Origin: a halophilic archaeon
GTDB taxonomy: Archaea; Halobacteriota; Halobacteria; Halobacteriales; Haladaptataceae
Length of the DNA stretch: 64,000 nt
Reading direction: 5' to 3'
Assembly: GCA_003298465.1 (NCBI GenBank)
Contig: QNGA01000002.1
Span: 310,001 to 374,000 of the forward strand
Shown here: positions 28,420-36,152 of the stretch, piece after piece
How the letters are laid out: every line of letters begins with the position of its first letter
Position numbering within the stretch: position 1 is the first letter of the stretch
Notes under the pieces: generated by a model
Database searches by the model: none
What the model saw: the letters and a program-made list of their open reading frames with translations, nothing else
Told to the model about the DNA's origin: nothing
Translations under genes and position numbers: made by a program

Positions 28420-29046
28420 ATGTCCCTCGCTAGCAGCGGAAGGACCGAGATCGAGCGCTGGACTGGGCGACTACTGGGGGTCGCTGGCGCAGTCCTCTTG
28501 GTCGAGGTCGCTAGTGGGCTCTACAGTAAGGGTCTGGCCGGCATTCCGTTTTCGTGGCTGCTTACTTCGATTCCATTCGGTATCGGATTCGCCCTCGCAC
28601 CGCTCGTGTTGCTCAGGTCGTATCAGTCTCTCGCCGACCGCACCCCGATGTCAGCTATCGTCGGGATTACGTTTGTGGCGGCACTGCCGGTCGGGACCAT
28701 CGTCTTGGTTGGGTGGGCCAGCTTGGCGCTCACCAGTGATCTCATCCCCAACGTGACTGTCCTGCCGGTCACGGTCAGTACTGTCTTTTTCACGCTTTTG
28801 GGCCTGTTTGCGGTTGGTATCGCAATATTCGGCATCACCTTCTTCCGGGACGACCGAACCCGGTTGCTCGGTGGATCGCTGCTGCTGTTTGCATCCGGGT
28901 GGGCTATCCCGCTGACTGTGGCAAAACTGTCAGGCGTATATCCATCGTGGCTCGCGGATGTGCTGATCGTCTCGGTGGCGACAAGCATGCTCGTCATCGG
29001 TTACTCCTTTCCACCGACGGAACCCGAGCATGGCTGGTACGATTAA
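28420..29046 (+). CDS. Six-helix membrane protein, function unknown
   Basis: A 208-residue protein with six clear hydrophobic helices, for example RLLGVAGAVLLVEVASGLYS, IVGITFVAALPVGTIVLVGW, and VSTVFFTLLGLFAVGIAIFG. The soluble C-terminus is short (PPTEPEHGWYD). No motif identifies a family. Its 3' end lies against the truncated HEPN-like gene on the opposite strand, where a junction has destroyed that gene. Confidence 0.6.
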   Translation: MSLASSGRTEIERWTGRLLGVAGAVLLVEVASGLYSKGLAGIPFSWLLTSIPFGIGFALAPLVLLRSYQSLADRTPMSAIVGITFVAALPVGTIVLVGWASLALTSDLIPNVTVLPVTVSTVFFTLLGLFAVGIAIFGITFFRDDRTRLLGGSLLLFASGWAIPLTVAKLSGVYPSWLADVLIVSVATSMLVIGYSFPPTEPEHGWYD

Positions 29047-29061
29047 TCGTGTCACAACGCG

Positions 29062-29271
29062 GGTACAGAGGGTAACAAGCGACACCTCGATGACGAGCGT
29101 GTAATAGTCTGCATCCCGAAGTGCTTCGGCACCGGCGAGCAACCGACACGCCTTCCGCCACTGAAGGAGTGCTGCATCTGCAACATCCAGCCCCGGTTCA
29201 GTCGTGGTTGGACGGCGGTCAAATGCCGCCTGTACGTCGTCGATGAGCTGCTCGATTCGTGTACTACTCAT
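29062..29271 (-). pseudogene. Truncated HEPN-like gene (N-terminal part only)
   Basis: From the ATG at 29271 the minus strand encodes about 68 residues that look like a real haloarchaeal protein: STRIEQLIDDVQAAFDRRP, then LLQWRKACRLLAGAEALRDA and DYYTLVIEVSLVTL. This matches, as I recall it, the start of HEPN-like proteins of about 140 residues. The frame continues beyond but only as the shadow of the opposite membrane gene, so the conserved C-terminal half (expected RX4-6H motif) is missing. Its start overlaps the upstream gene's stop, the arrangement of two-gene toxin-antitoxin units. Confidence 0.5.
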
Positions 29272-29370
29272 TGGCGAACACCGCCTTCCGAAGCGACTGC
29301 AGTTGATCGCTGCTATACACTGTAACCCCCTCCGTGAAGATCTCGGAAGTCGGAGAGCCGTACGGCCGCC
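29264..29370 (-). pseudogene. C-terminal remnant of the gene paired with the HEPN-like gene
   Basis: The minus strand reads PYGSPTSEIFTEGVTVYSSD, then QLQSLRKAVFANE and a TAG at 29264-29266 that overlaps the ATG of the HEPN-like fragment. It is about 33 residues of plausible C-terminus with no start codon; upstream it runs into the end of the VOC gene. The position fits a nucleotidyltransferase antitoxin (MNT) of an MNT/HEPN pair, but the fragment lacks the catalytic motif, so that identity is inference. Confidence 0.4.
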
Positions 29371-29822
29371 TAACTCGCTCCCTCGGAGGCGATCTGCTCG
29401 GCGAATTCGACGATTAATCCTTCAGGACCGTGGACATAGCAGAGCCGATAGGTATCCTCGAACTCACTGACCTCGCCGACCGTGTCAAAGCCTTTGTCTC
29501 GCAGTCCGTCGACAATCGTGTTGAGGTCATCGACCGCGATAGCGATGTGCCGGAAGCCCAGCCGGTTCGCCGGAAAGGGGTGCGCACCCTCGTTGTCGGC
29601 CGGCGCATGGTACTTGACAAGTTCGAGCTTGCCGCTGCCGTCCGGCGCTCGCACCATCACCACCTCCGCTCGGACACCGTCAAGCCCGTTGATCTTGTCC
29701 ACAGACTCACGCTCGACCTGCGCCCCGCCCTCGCGTTCGAATCCCAGCTCAAGGAAGAAAGCAGCCGCGGCGTCAAGGTCATCGACGACAACACCCACAT
29801 GATCGAAACGTAGCATCCCCAT
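29370..29822 (-). CDS. VOC-family protein (glyoxalase / methylmalonyl-CoA epimerase-like)
   Basis: A 150-residue vicinal-oxygen-chelate protein with two beta-alpha-beta-beta-beta modules. LRFDHVGVVVDDLDAAAAFF supplies the first metal-ligand His, FRHIAIAVDDL the second, and the C-terminal GLIVEFAEQ the Glu. This arrangement fits glyoxalase I-like or methylmalonyl-CoA epimerase-like enzymes; the sequence does not decide between them. The last residues (ASEGAS) coincide with the edge of the neighbouring truncated gene, so the extreme C-terminus may have been altered by the rearrangement. Confidence 0.82.
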   Translation of the reverse strand: MGMLRFDHVGVVVDDLDAAAAFFLELGFEREGGAQVERESVDKINGLDGVRAEVVMVRAPDGSGKLELVKYHAPADNEGAHPFPANRLGFRHIAIAVDDLNTIVDGLRDKGFDTVGEVSEFEDTYRLCYVHGPEGLIVEFAEQIASEGAS

Positions 29823-29934
29823 CTCATTCTCTCCTAAGGCGTCCGCTCTATCGAACTAGCAGGCGTCTAGGTAAGCCGACGAAACTAGGCTAGGGAAGCG
29901 GGAGTGTGGTGTTATACGCAGAGCAGGCGCAATA

Positions 29935-29954
29935 CCACGGCCTTCAGGCCATGG
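29935..29954. repeat. Hairpin CCACGGCC-TTCA-GGCCATGG
   Basis: An eight-base stem with one mismatch and a TTCA loop. Subterminal hairpins of this shape mark the ends of haloarchaeal IS200/IS605 elements, but no transposase gene is nearby, so it could be a solo remnant or a chance structure. Confidence 0.35.
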
Positions 29955-30022
29955 ATACGCACCGTCACTCGATAGCGCATTCACTTGATGAAACCCTCAT
30001 GTAGTGATAAGGTTCAAAAGCC

Positions 30023-30045
30023 ATACTGAATACAGAGCGTGTATC
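30023..30045. repeat. MITE-like repeat, right-end half copy
   Basis: The sequence actgaatacagagcgtgtatc closely matches the right terminal repeat of the family (consensus ctgaatagagggcgcgtatc). I see no matching left end within 100 bases. Confidence 0.45.
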
Positions 30046-30282
30046 TTTCACTGAATCGATCGGACACGAAATTTCAGATAGATGTGCGAACCTCACGCTC
30101 TAGGTTCAGTACCTTCTGGTCATGGAATAGCAGTCGCTCGTCGTTGTTAGAGAGACGGGGTAGGCCAGCCAGCGGTAACTACACGTGGAAACCACGTGAG
30201 CTGAAAGGTAGCTGCCTGACCGTGCCGTCTACTCCCTCTTTCTGCTATCGGTACAAAACCCCTCCGGTCCTCAGATATAGCG

Positions 30283-30370
30283 CAAATCGACTTGTGAGCT
30301 ACGTCTTCGAGACCAAACGACTTCTGTCCCAATCCGTGACAAACGGCGTGCTGAATAGAGAGCGTGTTTC
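30283..30370. repeat. MITE-like repeat, copy with well-kept right end
   Basis: The right end (caaacggcgtgctgaatagag, then agcgtgtttc) closely matches the family, including the internal acaaacggcg box also seen at 42331. The left end is diverged (agatatagcgc). Confidence 0.5.
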
Positions 30371-30452
30371 CAGCAGAGCGATATCTACAGGTGGGAGTTC
30401 TCGGTAAGTGGAGAAAACGTTCAAGCTCTTTCACGTCCTTTCTACGCAGGTT

Positions 30453-30833
30453 ATGGAACGATATGTCGACGGATTCGTCTTCCCGGTCCCGACCGATAAC
30501 CTTGATGCGTACCGTGAAATGGCCGACGAGGCTGGACAGCTCTGGATCAAACACGGTGCCCTCGAGTACTTCGAAGGGGTCGGAGACGACATGGAGCCAG
30601 ACATGGGCGGCATGTCGATGCGGACCTTCCCACAGCTCGCCGAACCCGAGGAGGACGAATCGGTCGTGTTCTCGTTCATTGTGTTCGAGTCTCGGGAGCA
30701 CCGCGACGAAGTGAATGCAAAGGTGATGGATGATCCCGCGATGGACCCGGCACACTTCGACGAGGAGATGCACTTCGACGAAGAGCGCATGGCTTACGGC
30801 GGCTTCCGCTCCATCGTCAGTTACGAGGATTGA
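30453..30833 (+). CDS. DUF1428 (YbaA-like) family protein
   Basis: A 126-residue protein of the DUF1428 family: MERYVDGFVFPVPTDNLDAY at the start, then LWIKHGALEYFEGVGDD, and the C-terminal ERMAYGGFRSIV. Length matches the family. The fold is a dimeric ferredoxin-like barrel; no enzyme activity is established for the family. I chose the ATG at 30453, where homology begins, not the in-frame start at 30408. Confidence 0.88.
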   Translation: MERYVDGFVFPVPTDNLDAYREMADEAGQLWIKHGALEYFEGVGDDMEPDMGGMSMRTFPQLAEPEEDESVVFSFIVFESREHRDEVNAKVMDDPAMDPAHFDEEMHFDEERMAYGGFRSIVSYED

Positions 30834-31019
30834 CGGAAGAGACTACTCGAGGAGCAGATCGGCCCACACCTCGATACTAATCCCGATTCGGCTGCCGTTT
30901 CCGGAGTATTCGCAACTACTGGCTTCGCGAGATATGCACCTTCTATGCAGCAGGAAGGCCCTTAGCTTCCGTCGTAGTGAGGTGAAAATACATCTTTCCA
31001 CGCTGCCTGTCCGTAGTGG

Positions 31020-31205
31020 ATGGCTCACCATCCAACGGCGAAAAACGAATGGGCTGACCGTCACCGACAGGCACTGACCACCCGCCATTCCTACGAGGAT
31101 GTTCTAACCGACCGCGAGTTCGAACTACTGCTCGAGGCCTGTAGAGACATGCCGGCCCCACGGGGCTTCGAGGCGCGCCGGGGGCTGCTGACACCCGTCG
31201 GGTGA
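31020..31205 (+). pseudogene. N-terminal remnant of a tyrosine recombinase/integrase-like protein
   Basis: The stretch VLTDREFELLLEACRDM followed by PAPRGFEAR matches the start of the catalytic domain of haloarchaeal XerD/integrase-like proteins, which continue with a hydrophobic helix and the RLGMRAGE catalytic region. Here the sequence instead ends after ten unrelated residues at 31205, so the Arg-His-Tyr catalytic part is gone. No att site was recognised. It indicates a lost integrated element. Confidence 0.5.
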
Positions 31206-31207
31206 TA

Positions 31208-31415
31208 TCACTCGCGTCGGTCTGTCGTCAAGTCCGATGCGGCATCGAGCATTCCATCACGCAGTGCGTCACTGTCAGACGGCGACCGGCATCGACGGGC
31301 CGAGACCAGCCGCCGCGGTGAAGCTGCCGCCCACGTTAGTGAGTCGGTCCACGGCTCTACTTCGATGTCGCGCCTGACACTGGCACCGAACGCGATAGTC
31401 CGGTATGACGCGAGG
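31208..31415 (-). pseudogene. Possible 5'-truncated coding remnant
   Basis: The minus strand is open from about 31415 to the TGA at 31208-31210 and reads YRTIAFGASVRRDIEVEPW, then a Ser/Arg-rich stretch and the acidic ending DSDALRDGMLDAASDLTTD. The C-terminal composition is haloarchaeal, but there is no start codon and a TGA lies just upstream. No family recognised. The rest of 31206-31553 shows nothing else. Confidence 0.3.
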
Positions 31416-31553
31416 GATTTCGATCATGACATGGCGAAAACCAGCACCACGATCCAGACCAGCGGGAGGTCGTGCACTGTATAGAGCGTCTATTGAATAC
31501 GAGGAAAGGGGTCGAACGGAAACACCTATTCACGCATCTCCGTGATGGCACCT

Positions 31554-32111
31554 ATGGCCAGTGAAAAAGAGAAGATGCTCGCCGGCGAGCTCTACGACCC
31601 ATTTGTCCCCGAACTCGTCGCCGAACGAAATCGCACCAGAGAACTCGTTCGTCTGTACAACCAAACAACCGAAACTGACGACGAAATGCGGAAGGAGCTC
31701 TTGCAAGAGCTGTTCGGGGCAATTGGTGAAGAGTCGATTGTTGAGCCCCCGTTTCGCTGTGACTACGGTGAGCAAATCACTGTTGGCGACCGCTTCTTCG
31801 CAAACTTCGGGTGTGTTTTCCTCGACGTCTGTCCAATCGAGTTTGGCGATCGGTGTCTCCTCGGGCCGAGCGTCCACGTCTACGCTGCCACCCACCCTCT
31901 CGACGCTGCTAGCCGAGCCGCCGGCGAAGAGTACGGCAAGCCCGTGAGCGTCGGCGATGACGTCTGGATTGGCGGGCAGGCGGTTCTCAACCCTGGTGTG
32001 AGCGTCGGTGACCGCTCGGTCGTCGCCTCCGGAACCATCGTCACTCAGGACGTTCCAGCGGACGTCGTCGTCCAAGGGAACCCCGCCGAGATAGTGAGAG
32101 AACTCGACTAA
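31554..32111 (+). CDS. Sugar O-acetyltransferase (maltose/galactoside acetyltransferase family)
   Basis: A 185-residue left-handed beta-helix acetyltransferase. The N-terminal cap EKEKMLAGELYDPFVPELVA is the maltose-acetyltransferase (Mac) domain; the hexapeptide repeats follow, with the catalytic-His block HVYAATHPLD and the coil VGDDVWIGGQAVLNPGVSVG. Length matches LacA/Maa proteins (about 183-203). It transfers acetyl from acetyl-CoA to a sugar or related hydroxyl group. The start is ambiguous (ATG at 31545 or 31554); I chose the one at the start of family homology. Confidence 0.9.
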   Translation: MASEKEKMLAGELYDPFVPELVAERNRTRELVRLYNQTTETDDEMRKELLQELFGAIGEESIVEPPFRCDYGEQITVGDRFFANFGCVFLDVCPIEFGDRCLLGPSVHVYAATHPLDAASRAAGEEYGKPVSVGDDVWIGGQAVLNPGVSVGDRSVVASGTIVTQDVPADVVVQGNPAEIVRELD

Positions 32112-32278
32112 CGGCTCTTGCGGACCATTGATGGGTCGCGGAGCCCCCGAGAAATCACACCCCCAACAGAGGACGAGTACTGAATGACTGTGCGTACCAC
32201 GAACTAACCAGCAGTGAACGACTGACACGGTCTAGAGCGTAGATCGCATTCCAGTGCTAGTTTGAGAGAGGAACGCTG

Positions 32279-32479
32279 CTAGTTCCACCGACGAGCGATC
32301 TCGTCGGCGATTGTAGTGCGAACGAGAACAGCGAGCATGACGTAGACGATTTCGTCAACTGTTGGCCCGGATTGCGTCAGGGCGCTGTAAAAGCAGAGTA
32401 CGCCGGTAGCTATGACACCAACGACAGTTGCGACGTAGTTCCGAGTACTCGACGACGACGGGAACGCCGCCGGGGACAT
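32279..32479 (-). CDS. Small two-helix membrane protein
   Basis: A 66-residue protein, ATG at 32479 (MSPAAFPSSSSTRNYVATVV), with two helices (VATVVGVIATGVLCFYSAL and VDEIVYVMLAVLVRTTIADE). It resembles small haloarchaeal membrane proteins that sit in accessory regions. Function unknown. It ends in a charged tail (IARRWN). Confidence 0.5.
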   Translation of the reverse strand: MSPAAFPSSSSTRNYVATVVGVIATGVLCFYSALTQSGPTVDEIVYVMLAVLVRTTIADEIARRWN

Positions 32480-32584
32480 GGGACAGTCTCTTGGCTCGCA
32501 TGTCGTATAGCCACTCATCCAGGTGTAGCATCCCGCTCGGTTTGCATCATGCACGTATTGACCACTGGGAGTGACGTTGCGTCA

Positions 32585-32643
32585 CGCTGTCGAGCGCTGC
32601 CGCTACCGGCGCTGGGGCGACCATCACTGGCGCTGGTCGGTGA
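32585..32643. repeat. 59-base conserved element, copy 2
   Basis: Identical over 59 bases to 25676-25734 and placed directly after the TAG stop of the minus-strand gene at 32644. Weaker similarity extends farther to about 32550 (cgtat-t-gaccactgg). Inverted repeats inside are described at copy 1. Confidence 0.75.
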
Positions 32644-32991
32644 CTACTCGTTCGTGATGACGGCGACGAACGCGTCGTCGAGGTGGTTGATGAGGTCGGC
32701 AGTCACGTCTGCTGGCAGGTCGTCGACTGCGCCACGGGCATCGTGGAGGTAGTCGTGCAGGGCATCGAACGCCGTTGTCTCTTCGCAGTCGTCCTGGTCG
32801 AGTTCGTAGTGGTCGCGGCGTAGTTCCGCGACATAGGTACGGCCGGCGTGTTTTGCCCGGGTGACGTCTTCGAGCCAGCGGACGAGATCGTGCCGCCACT
32901 TCTGTCGCAGTTCGGTGTCCGTGGCGGCAGTGACGTCGGTGGCTTGCTGCCACGCGTCGAAGTCAGTGATGGTGTTAGCACGCTCGGCCAC
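32644..32991 (-). CDS. Small helical protein of a duplicated family, function unknown
   Basis: A 115-residue mostly helical, acidic protein (TDTELRQKWRHDLVRWLED, AKHAGRTYVAELRRDHYE, FDALHDYLHDARGAVDDLP, LINHLDDAFVAVITNE). A GTG start at 32991 was used; the frame stays open upstream but has no better start. It is the intact relative of the truncated copy at 25735-26010. There is no signal peptide and no membrane segment. The regular Arg/Lys and Trp positions could suit nucleic-acid or protein binding, but I cannot name a family. Confidence 0.6.
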   Translation of the reverse strand: MAERANTITDFDAWQQATDVTAATDTELRQKWRHDLVRWLEDVTRAKHAGRTYVAELRRDHYELDQDDCEETTAFDALHDYLHDARGAVDDLPADVTADLINHLDDAFVAVITNE

Positions 32992-33275
32992 GCTCTGGGC
33001 CGTATCTAACTCTGCCCCTCTCGAGGACTGACCATCGATTCCGATGCGATTGTCTGCCCGCTCGGATGTACGACGAGCGTTGTCGCCCCTGGGGTGAGGG
33101 CGAGCGTTGAAACGTTGCTTCGGACACTACTGGTTGCGCTGTTATTATTTGTATAAAGTCATGTGCAATAGACGTGGCACGGTGTATTATTAATCTGGCT
33201 TGGAGAAAACTACTTGCAGAGATATAATGCAATATATGAAAATAGTTCTAAGTAATTGGTGGCAATGAGTGAGAT

Positions 33276-33527
33276 ATGGTAACGCCGGCAGTTATCGATA
33301 CTGGGTTCGGGGTTGCTGGACTCCTCACGCTACTCGTAGCTGGATATTGGGGAGTTGCACGACACGATTATCGACGAGCACTTCGAACCGGTGCGTTCGT
33401 CGTGCTCTGGCTTGCGGGGATACTGCTCAATGGCTGGCGTAATGTGATGATCATGGGTATTGCAATGGCAGCACTTTCGTTCGTATGGTTCCTGACACGC
33501 CCCACCGTTAGCTCTCAAATACAGTAA
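33276..33527 (+). CDS. Small membrane protein
   Basis: An 83-residue protein with three hydrophobic segments (VIDTGFGVAGLLTLLVAGYW, TGAFVVLWLAGILLNGW, and VMIMGIAMAALSFVWFL). ATG at 33276 after an AT-rich region. Bases 32992-33275 hold no gene. No family recognised. Confidence 0.5.
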   Translation: MVTPAVIDTGFGVAGLLTLLVAGYWGVARHDYRRALRTGAFVVLWLAGILLNGWRNVMIMGIAMAALSFVWFLTRPTVSSQIQ

Positions 33528-33684
33528 AAACGAGACAGATTCGGCTGGTCATTTCACTGCGACGGCGAGAGGGAGGGTCTTGACGTCGAACACGCGTACG
33601 TTCCCGATGATGAGCCAGTTCAACATCCGAGTGTACGTGGGGAGTGAGCAAACGATTTTCACTCTGGCTTTCTAAGCGGGTGAT

Positions 33685-34062
33685 ATGCACTTTGATCAAC
33701 GGACGCAGAATGCTCTTCAGGAAGTCGGTGGGCTAACAACCGATCAGTTGCGGGCTGTCGCCAACGCCGTGGTTGAAGCGACGCAAGACGATGCTGAGCG
33801 TCTTGAGGAGTTCTTCACCAATGTAGACACGATTTACTCCGATATGGAACAGGCCCATTCAGCGAGTGAATTTCCCGAACACGAGGTTCGTTATCTCGAT
33901 CTCTATACCCATGCCGATGAAATTCGCGGCTATCTGCGGTTCGACACGTGGGGCGTCCCCGTCGAAGGAGGACGAGTTCTCACTGAGAATAGGATCGAGC
34001 TGACGCTGGGATCGCCGACCAACGATCGTGTCCAGTTTGCATCCACCCGAGACAGCTTCTAG
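33685..34062 (+). CDS. Hypothetical protein, soluble, helical N-terminus
   Basis: A 125-residue soluble protein. The first 65 residues are predicted helical (QNALQEVGGLTTDQLRAVAN, AERLEEFFTNVDTIYSDMEQ). The second half looks like a small beta domain (YLDLYTHADEIRGYLRFDTW, RIELTLGSPTNDRVQF). No domain recognised. It converges with the NTF2-like gene, whose end lies 45 bases away. Confidence 0.5.
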   Translation: MHFDQRTQNALQEVGGLTTDQLRAVANAVVEATQDDAERLEEFFTNVDTIYSDMEQAHSASEFPEHEVRYLDLYTHADEIRGYLRFDTWGVPVEGGRVLTENRIELTLGSPTNDRVQFASTRDSF

Positions 34063-34107
34063 GTCAAAATCGGTCAAATAGAAGACTTGTACCGTGTTTG
34101 TGAGCGG

Positions 34108-34506
34108 CTATGCTTCCCGCGTTTGTTGGGAGAGAGCGGTATCCTCGTAGTTGGTGAAATGTGTAATCTTCCCATCCTGGACATCACACACATGGGCGAA
34201 CGGGAGTTCGAACGACGTGCCGGCTTTGGATGTACCCGTGAACTTCCCTTCCACGACGACGGTGGCACCACCATCGATAAAGCGCTCCGGCGTGACCGTG
34301 AAGTCGTCGTATTCTTCGTTTGCTGGGACGAACACGTTCGTTCGTACTTCTTCGGGCGAGTGATAGGTGCCGCCGAAGAGTGGATCTCCCTCGGGTTCGA
34401 CCCACGTCACATCGTCAGCCATTTTCTCGAGAACTGTGTCGAGATCGCCTTGATTGAATCTGTCGTAGATCCCCCTAACGAGTTCGACGTTATCAGTTGC
34501 TGTCAT
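34108..34506 (-). CDS. NTF2-like (SnoaL-type) protein
   Basis: A 132-residue SnoaL/NTF2-like cone-shaped domain: DNVELVRGIYDRFNQGDLDT, VLEKMADDVTWVEPEGDPLF, GGTVV-type strands (DGGATVVVEGKFTGTS) and the end HVCDVQDGKITHFTNYED. Such proteins act as hydrolases, isomerases or ligand carriers. Which applies here is not visible. ATG at 34506. Confidence 0.8.
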   Translation of the reverse strand: MTATDNVELVRGIYDRFNQGDLDTVLEKMADDVTWVEPEGDPLFGGTYHSPEEVRTNVFVPANEEYDDFTVTPERFIDGGATVVVEGKFTGTSKAGTSFELPFAHVCDVQDGKITHFTNYEDTALSQQTREA

Positions 34507-34800
34507 ACTAATCCCCCTTGGCGTGTAACGCGTTGAGACAGAATAACAATTCAGTAAAGCAATCTGACGCGAGAGCGGTGAAGGCAATACCCAACTAGGA
34601 ATTGATGAGTTCGTGCAGGGGAGACGACGCTCCGGCAGAACCACAACATCGCTTCGCGGGTGCTTGCCGGGCTGGCGCGCTCAAAGACACGGAGTGGTGT
34701 TCTCCCGGGCGCCGTATTGGATGAGCTTGTTGCGACGTCCTGTCTGCATCTTACGACGCGGATGAACGACGAGCGTGGTGAGTAGTACATCCGGGAGACA

Positions 34801-34826
34801 AACGGCGAGCGTCTTCGCTCGCCGTT
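34801..34826. repeat. Perfect 11-bp inverted repeat with 4-base loop
   Basis: AACGGCGAGCG and CGCTCGCCGTT flank TCTT. The stem is as strong as a bacterial terminator but lacks a T-run on either side, and there is no gene end next to it. It may be a remnant of a mobile element end. Confidence 0.45.
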
Positions 34827-34870
34827 CTGGCGCCAAGTTCGCTCTAGGCAACCAGCGTATCACTGATGGT

Positions 34871-34955
34871 GAACACGTCCTCAGTATCGGTCATGCGAGC
34901 TCTGACAGCAAAATTAGTGGTTCGATTGTTGTGTGCTGAATAGAGGGCGCGTATC
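34871..34955. repeat. MITE-like repeat with consensus right end
   Basis: The right end (tgctgaatagagggcgcgta, then tc; 34934-34955) is the exact inverse of the consensus left end. The left end is weaker (gaacacgtcctcagtatc). Length about 85 bases. Confidence 0.55.
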
Positions 34956-35102
34956 GGTCACCGCCACAGTACGGGGTCGGCTTCTGCTAAATTGACCGCG
35001 GCGGTTTATGACTGATGAAGTCGAGCCCCGGGGCATCCGCCTCGCACTGCCTGTGAACGCGGTCACAGGTCGACTGAGGGTCACAGCGAAAGCCGTGGAG
35101 AG

Positions 35103-36152
35103 CTAGTCTTCGCTTTCGTAGTGGTCACCGAGGGCCGACGGCATCCTCGTGGAACCCCAGACGGTGAGCACGATGATGACGGCGAGATAGGGGAAAAGAT
35201 TGACGAGTCGGTTCGGGACGCTGATGCCGGCGGTCTGGAACTGGATCTGTAGCATGTCGAGGCCGCCGAACAGGAGCGCTGCGGCTGCAGCACCGAGTGG
35301 GTTGTAGTTGCCGAACAGGTAGGCGACGATGCCGATCCAGCCACGGCCATTGACCATCGTGTCACCGGTGCCGGTGAACGACCCGGCGTGCGCGAGCAGT
35401 ACGGCGCCGCCCAGCGCGGCCATCATTCCGGAGAACAGCACGGCTGCGTACCGAACGCGCGTGACGTTGACGCCGGCAGTGTCGAGCGCTTCCGGGTTTT
35501 CGCCGGCTGCCTGTACCCAGTAGCCATACCTGGTCCGGTAGAGGACGACCCACGCCACCAGGGCGATGAGGATGGTGAGCAACACCAGCGGTGAGGTGTC
35601 GAAGAGGACCGGGCCAACCACCGGTATCTTCGCAAGCAGTGGGACGGTCACCTCGTTGATGCTGACGAGCCCGGGACTGTTCCGGTTCTCCCAGAGCAGG
35701 ACTGCCGTGAAGGGGCCGAAACCCAGGCCGATGAACCAGACTGCGAGTTCAGCAACGATCTGGTCGGCCTCGTACCGGATCACGAGCACGGCGAAGAACA
35801 CCGCGTAGACCAGGGTGATGAGGACGGCGGCGAGGATGCCGAGCCAGAGATCAGCCTGGGTGGGTTCGCCGCCACCGATAATCCACGCCATGGCTGCGGT
35901 GTTGACGGCGCCGAATATCATGAAGCCCTCGACGCCGATGTTGAAGACGCCGCTCTTCTCGGCGTACAGCCCGCCGATGGCCGTGAGCGCGATCGGTGTC
36001 GCTGCCTGGAGCGAGCGCTCGACGAACCCGACGGTGACGATATCTGCTATCGGGAGGTCACGCCAGCCCACGAGGAGCACCGCGAGTACGACGACGGCGA
36101 CGACGCTCCCGATCCGACGACGGCTCTGGAGAGTGTCGTCGACGAAGCTCAT
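35103..36152 (-). CDS. BMP-type (nucleoside/sugar) ABC transporter permease 2
   Basis: A 349-residue inner-membrane permease of the branched-chain/ribose-like BPD_transp_2 family, closest in type to YufQ/NupQ-like subunits of BMP-dependent importers. Typical blocks: LTAIGGLYAEKSGVFNIGVE near the N-terminus, and GENPEALDTAGVNVTRVRYA (the EAA-like coupling loop). About nine helices. The start overlaps the stop of the other permease (ATGA at 36149). It is last in a four-gene operon on the minus strand; with its partner it forms the channel. Confidence 0.9.
   Translation of the reverse strand: MSFVDDTLQSRRRIGSVVAVVVLAVLLVGWRDLPIADIVTVGFVERSLQAATPIALTAIGGLYAEKSGVFNIGVEGFMIFGAVNTAAMAWIIGGGEPTQADLWLGILAAVLITLVYAVFFAVLVIRYEADQIVAELAVWFIGLGFGPFTAVLLWENRNSPGLVSINEVTVPLLAKIPVVGPVLFDTSPLVLLTILIALVAWVVLYRTRYGYWVQAAGENPEALDTAGVNVTRVRYAAVLFSGMMAALGGAVLLAHAGSFTGTGDTMVNGRGWIGIVAYLFGNYNPLGAAAAALLFGGLDMLQIQFQTAGISVPNRLVNLFPYLAVIIVLTVWGSTRMPSALGDHYESED

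Larger units (their letters stand above)
29823..30452. other. Accessory intergenic region with hairpins and repeat ends
   Basis: These 630 bases hold no gene I can support. They contain a hairpin resembling an IS200/IS605 end at 29935-29954, a half copy of the MITE-like repeat at 30023-30045, a short perfect hairpin CACGTGG-AAA-CCACGTG at 30182-30198 and another repeat copy at 30283-30370. Base composition is lower in GC than the flanking genes. Confidence 0.5.
34507..35102. other. Accessory intergenic region
   Basis: These 596 bases hold no supported gene. They include a perfect 11-base-pair hairpin at 34801-34826 and a MITE-like repeat at 34871-34955. Confidence 0.5.

Noticed and set aside
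31357..31551. A 64-residue minus-strand protein before the acetyltransferase
   Set aside because: Cys/Arg/Ser-rich with no domain; overlaps another frame that looks more protein-like, and no promoter is visible.
34507..34863. Transposase-like frames on the minus strand
   Set aside because: Short Arg/Cys-rich frames without a DDE motif or any conserved block I could place.
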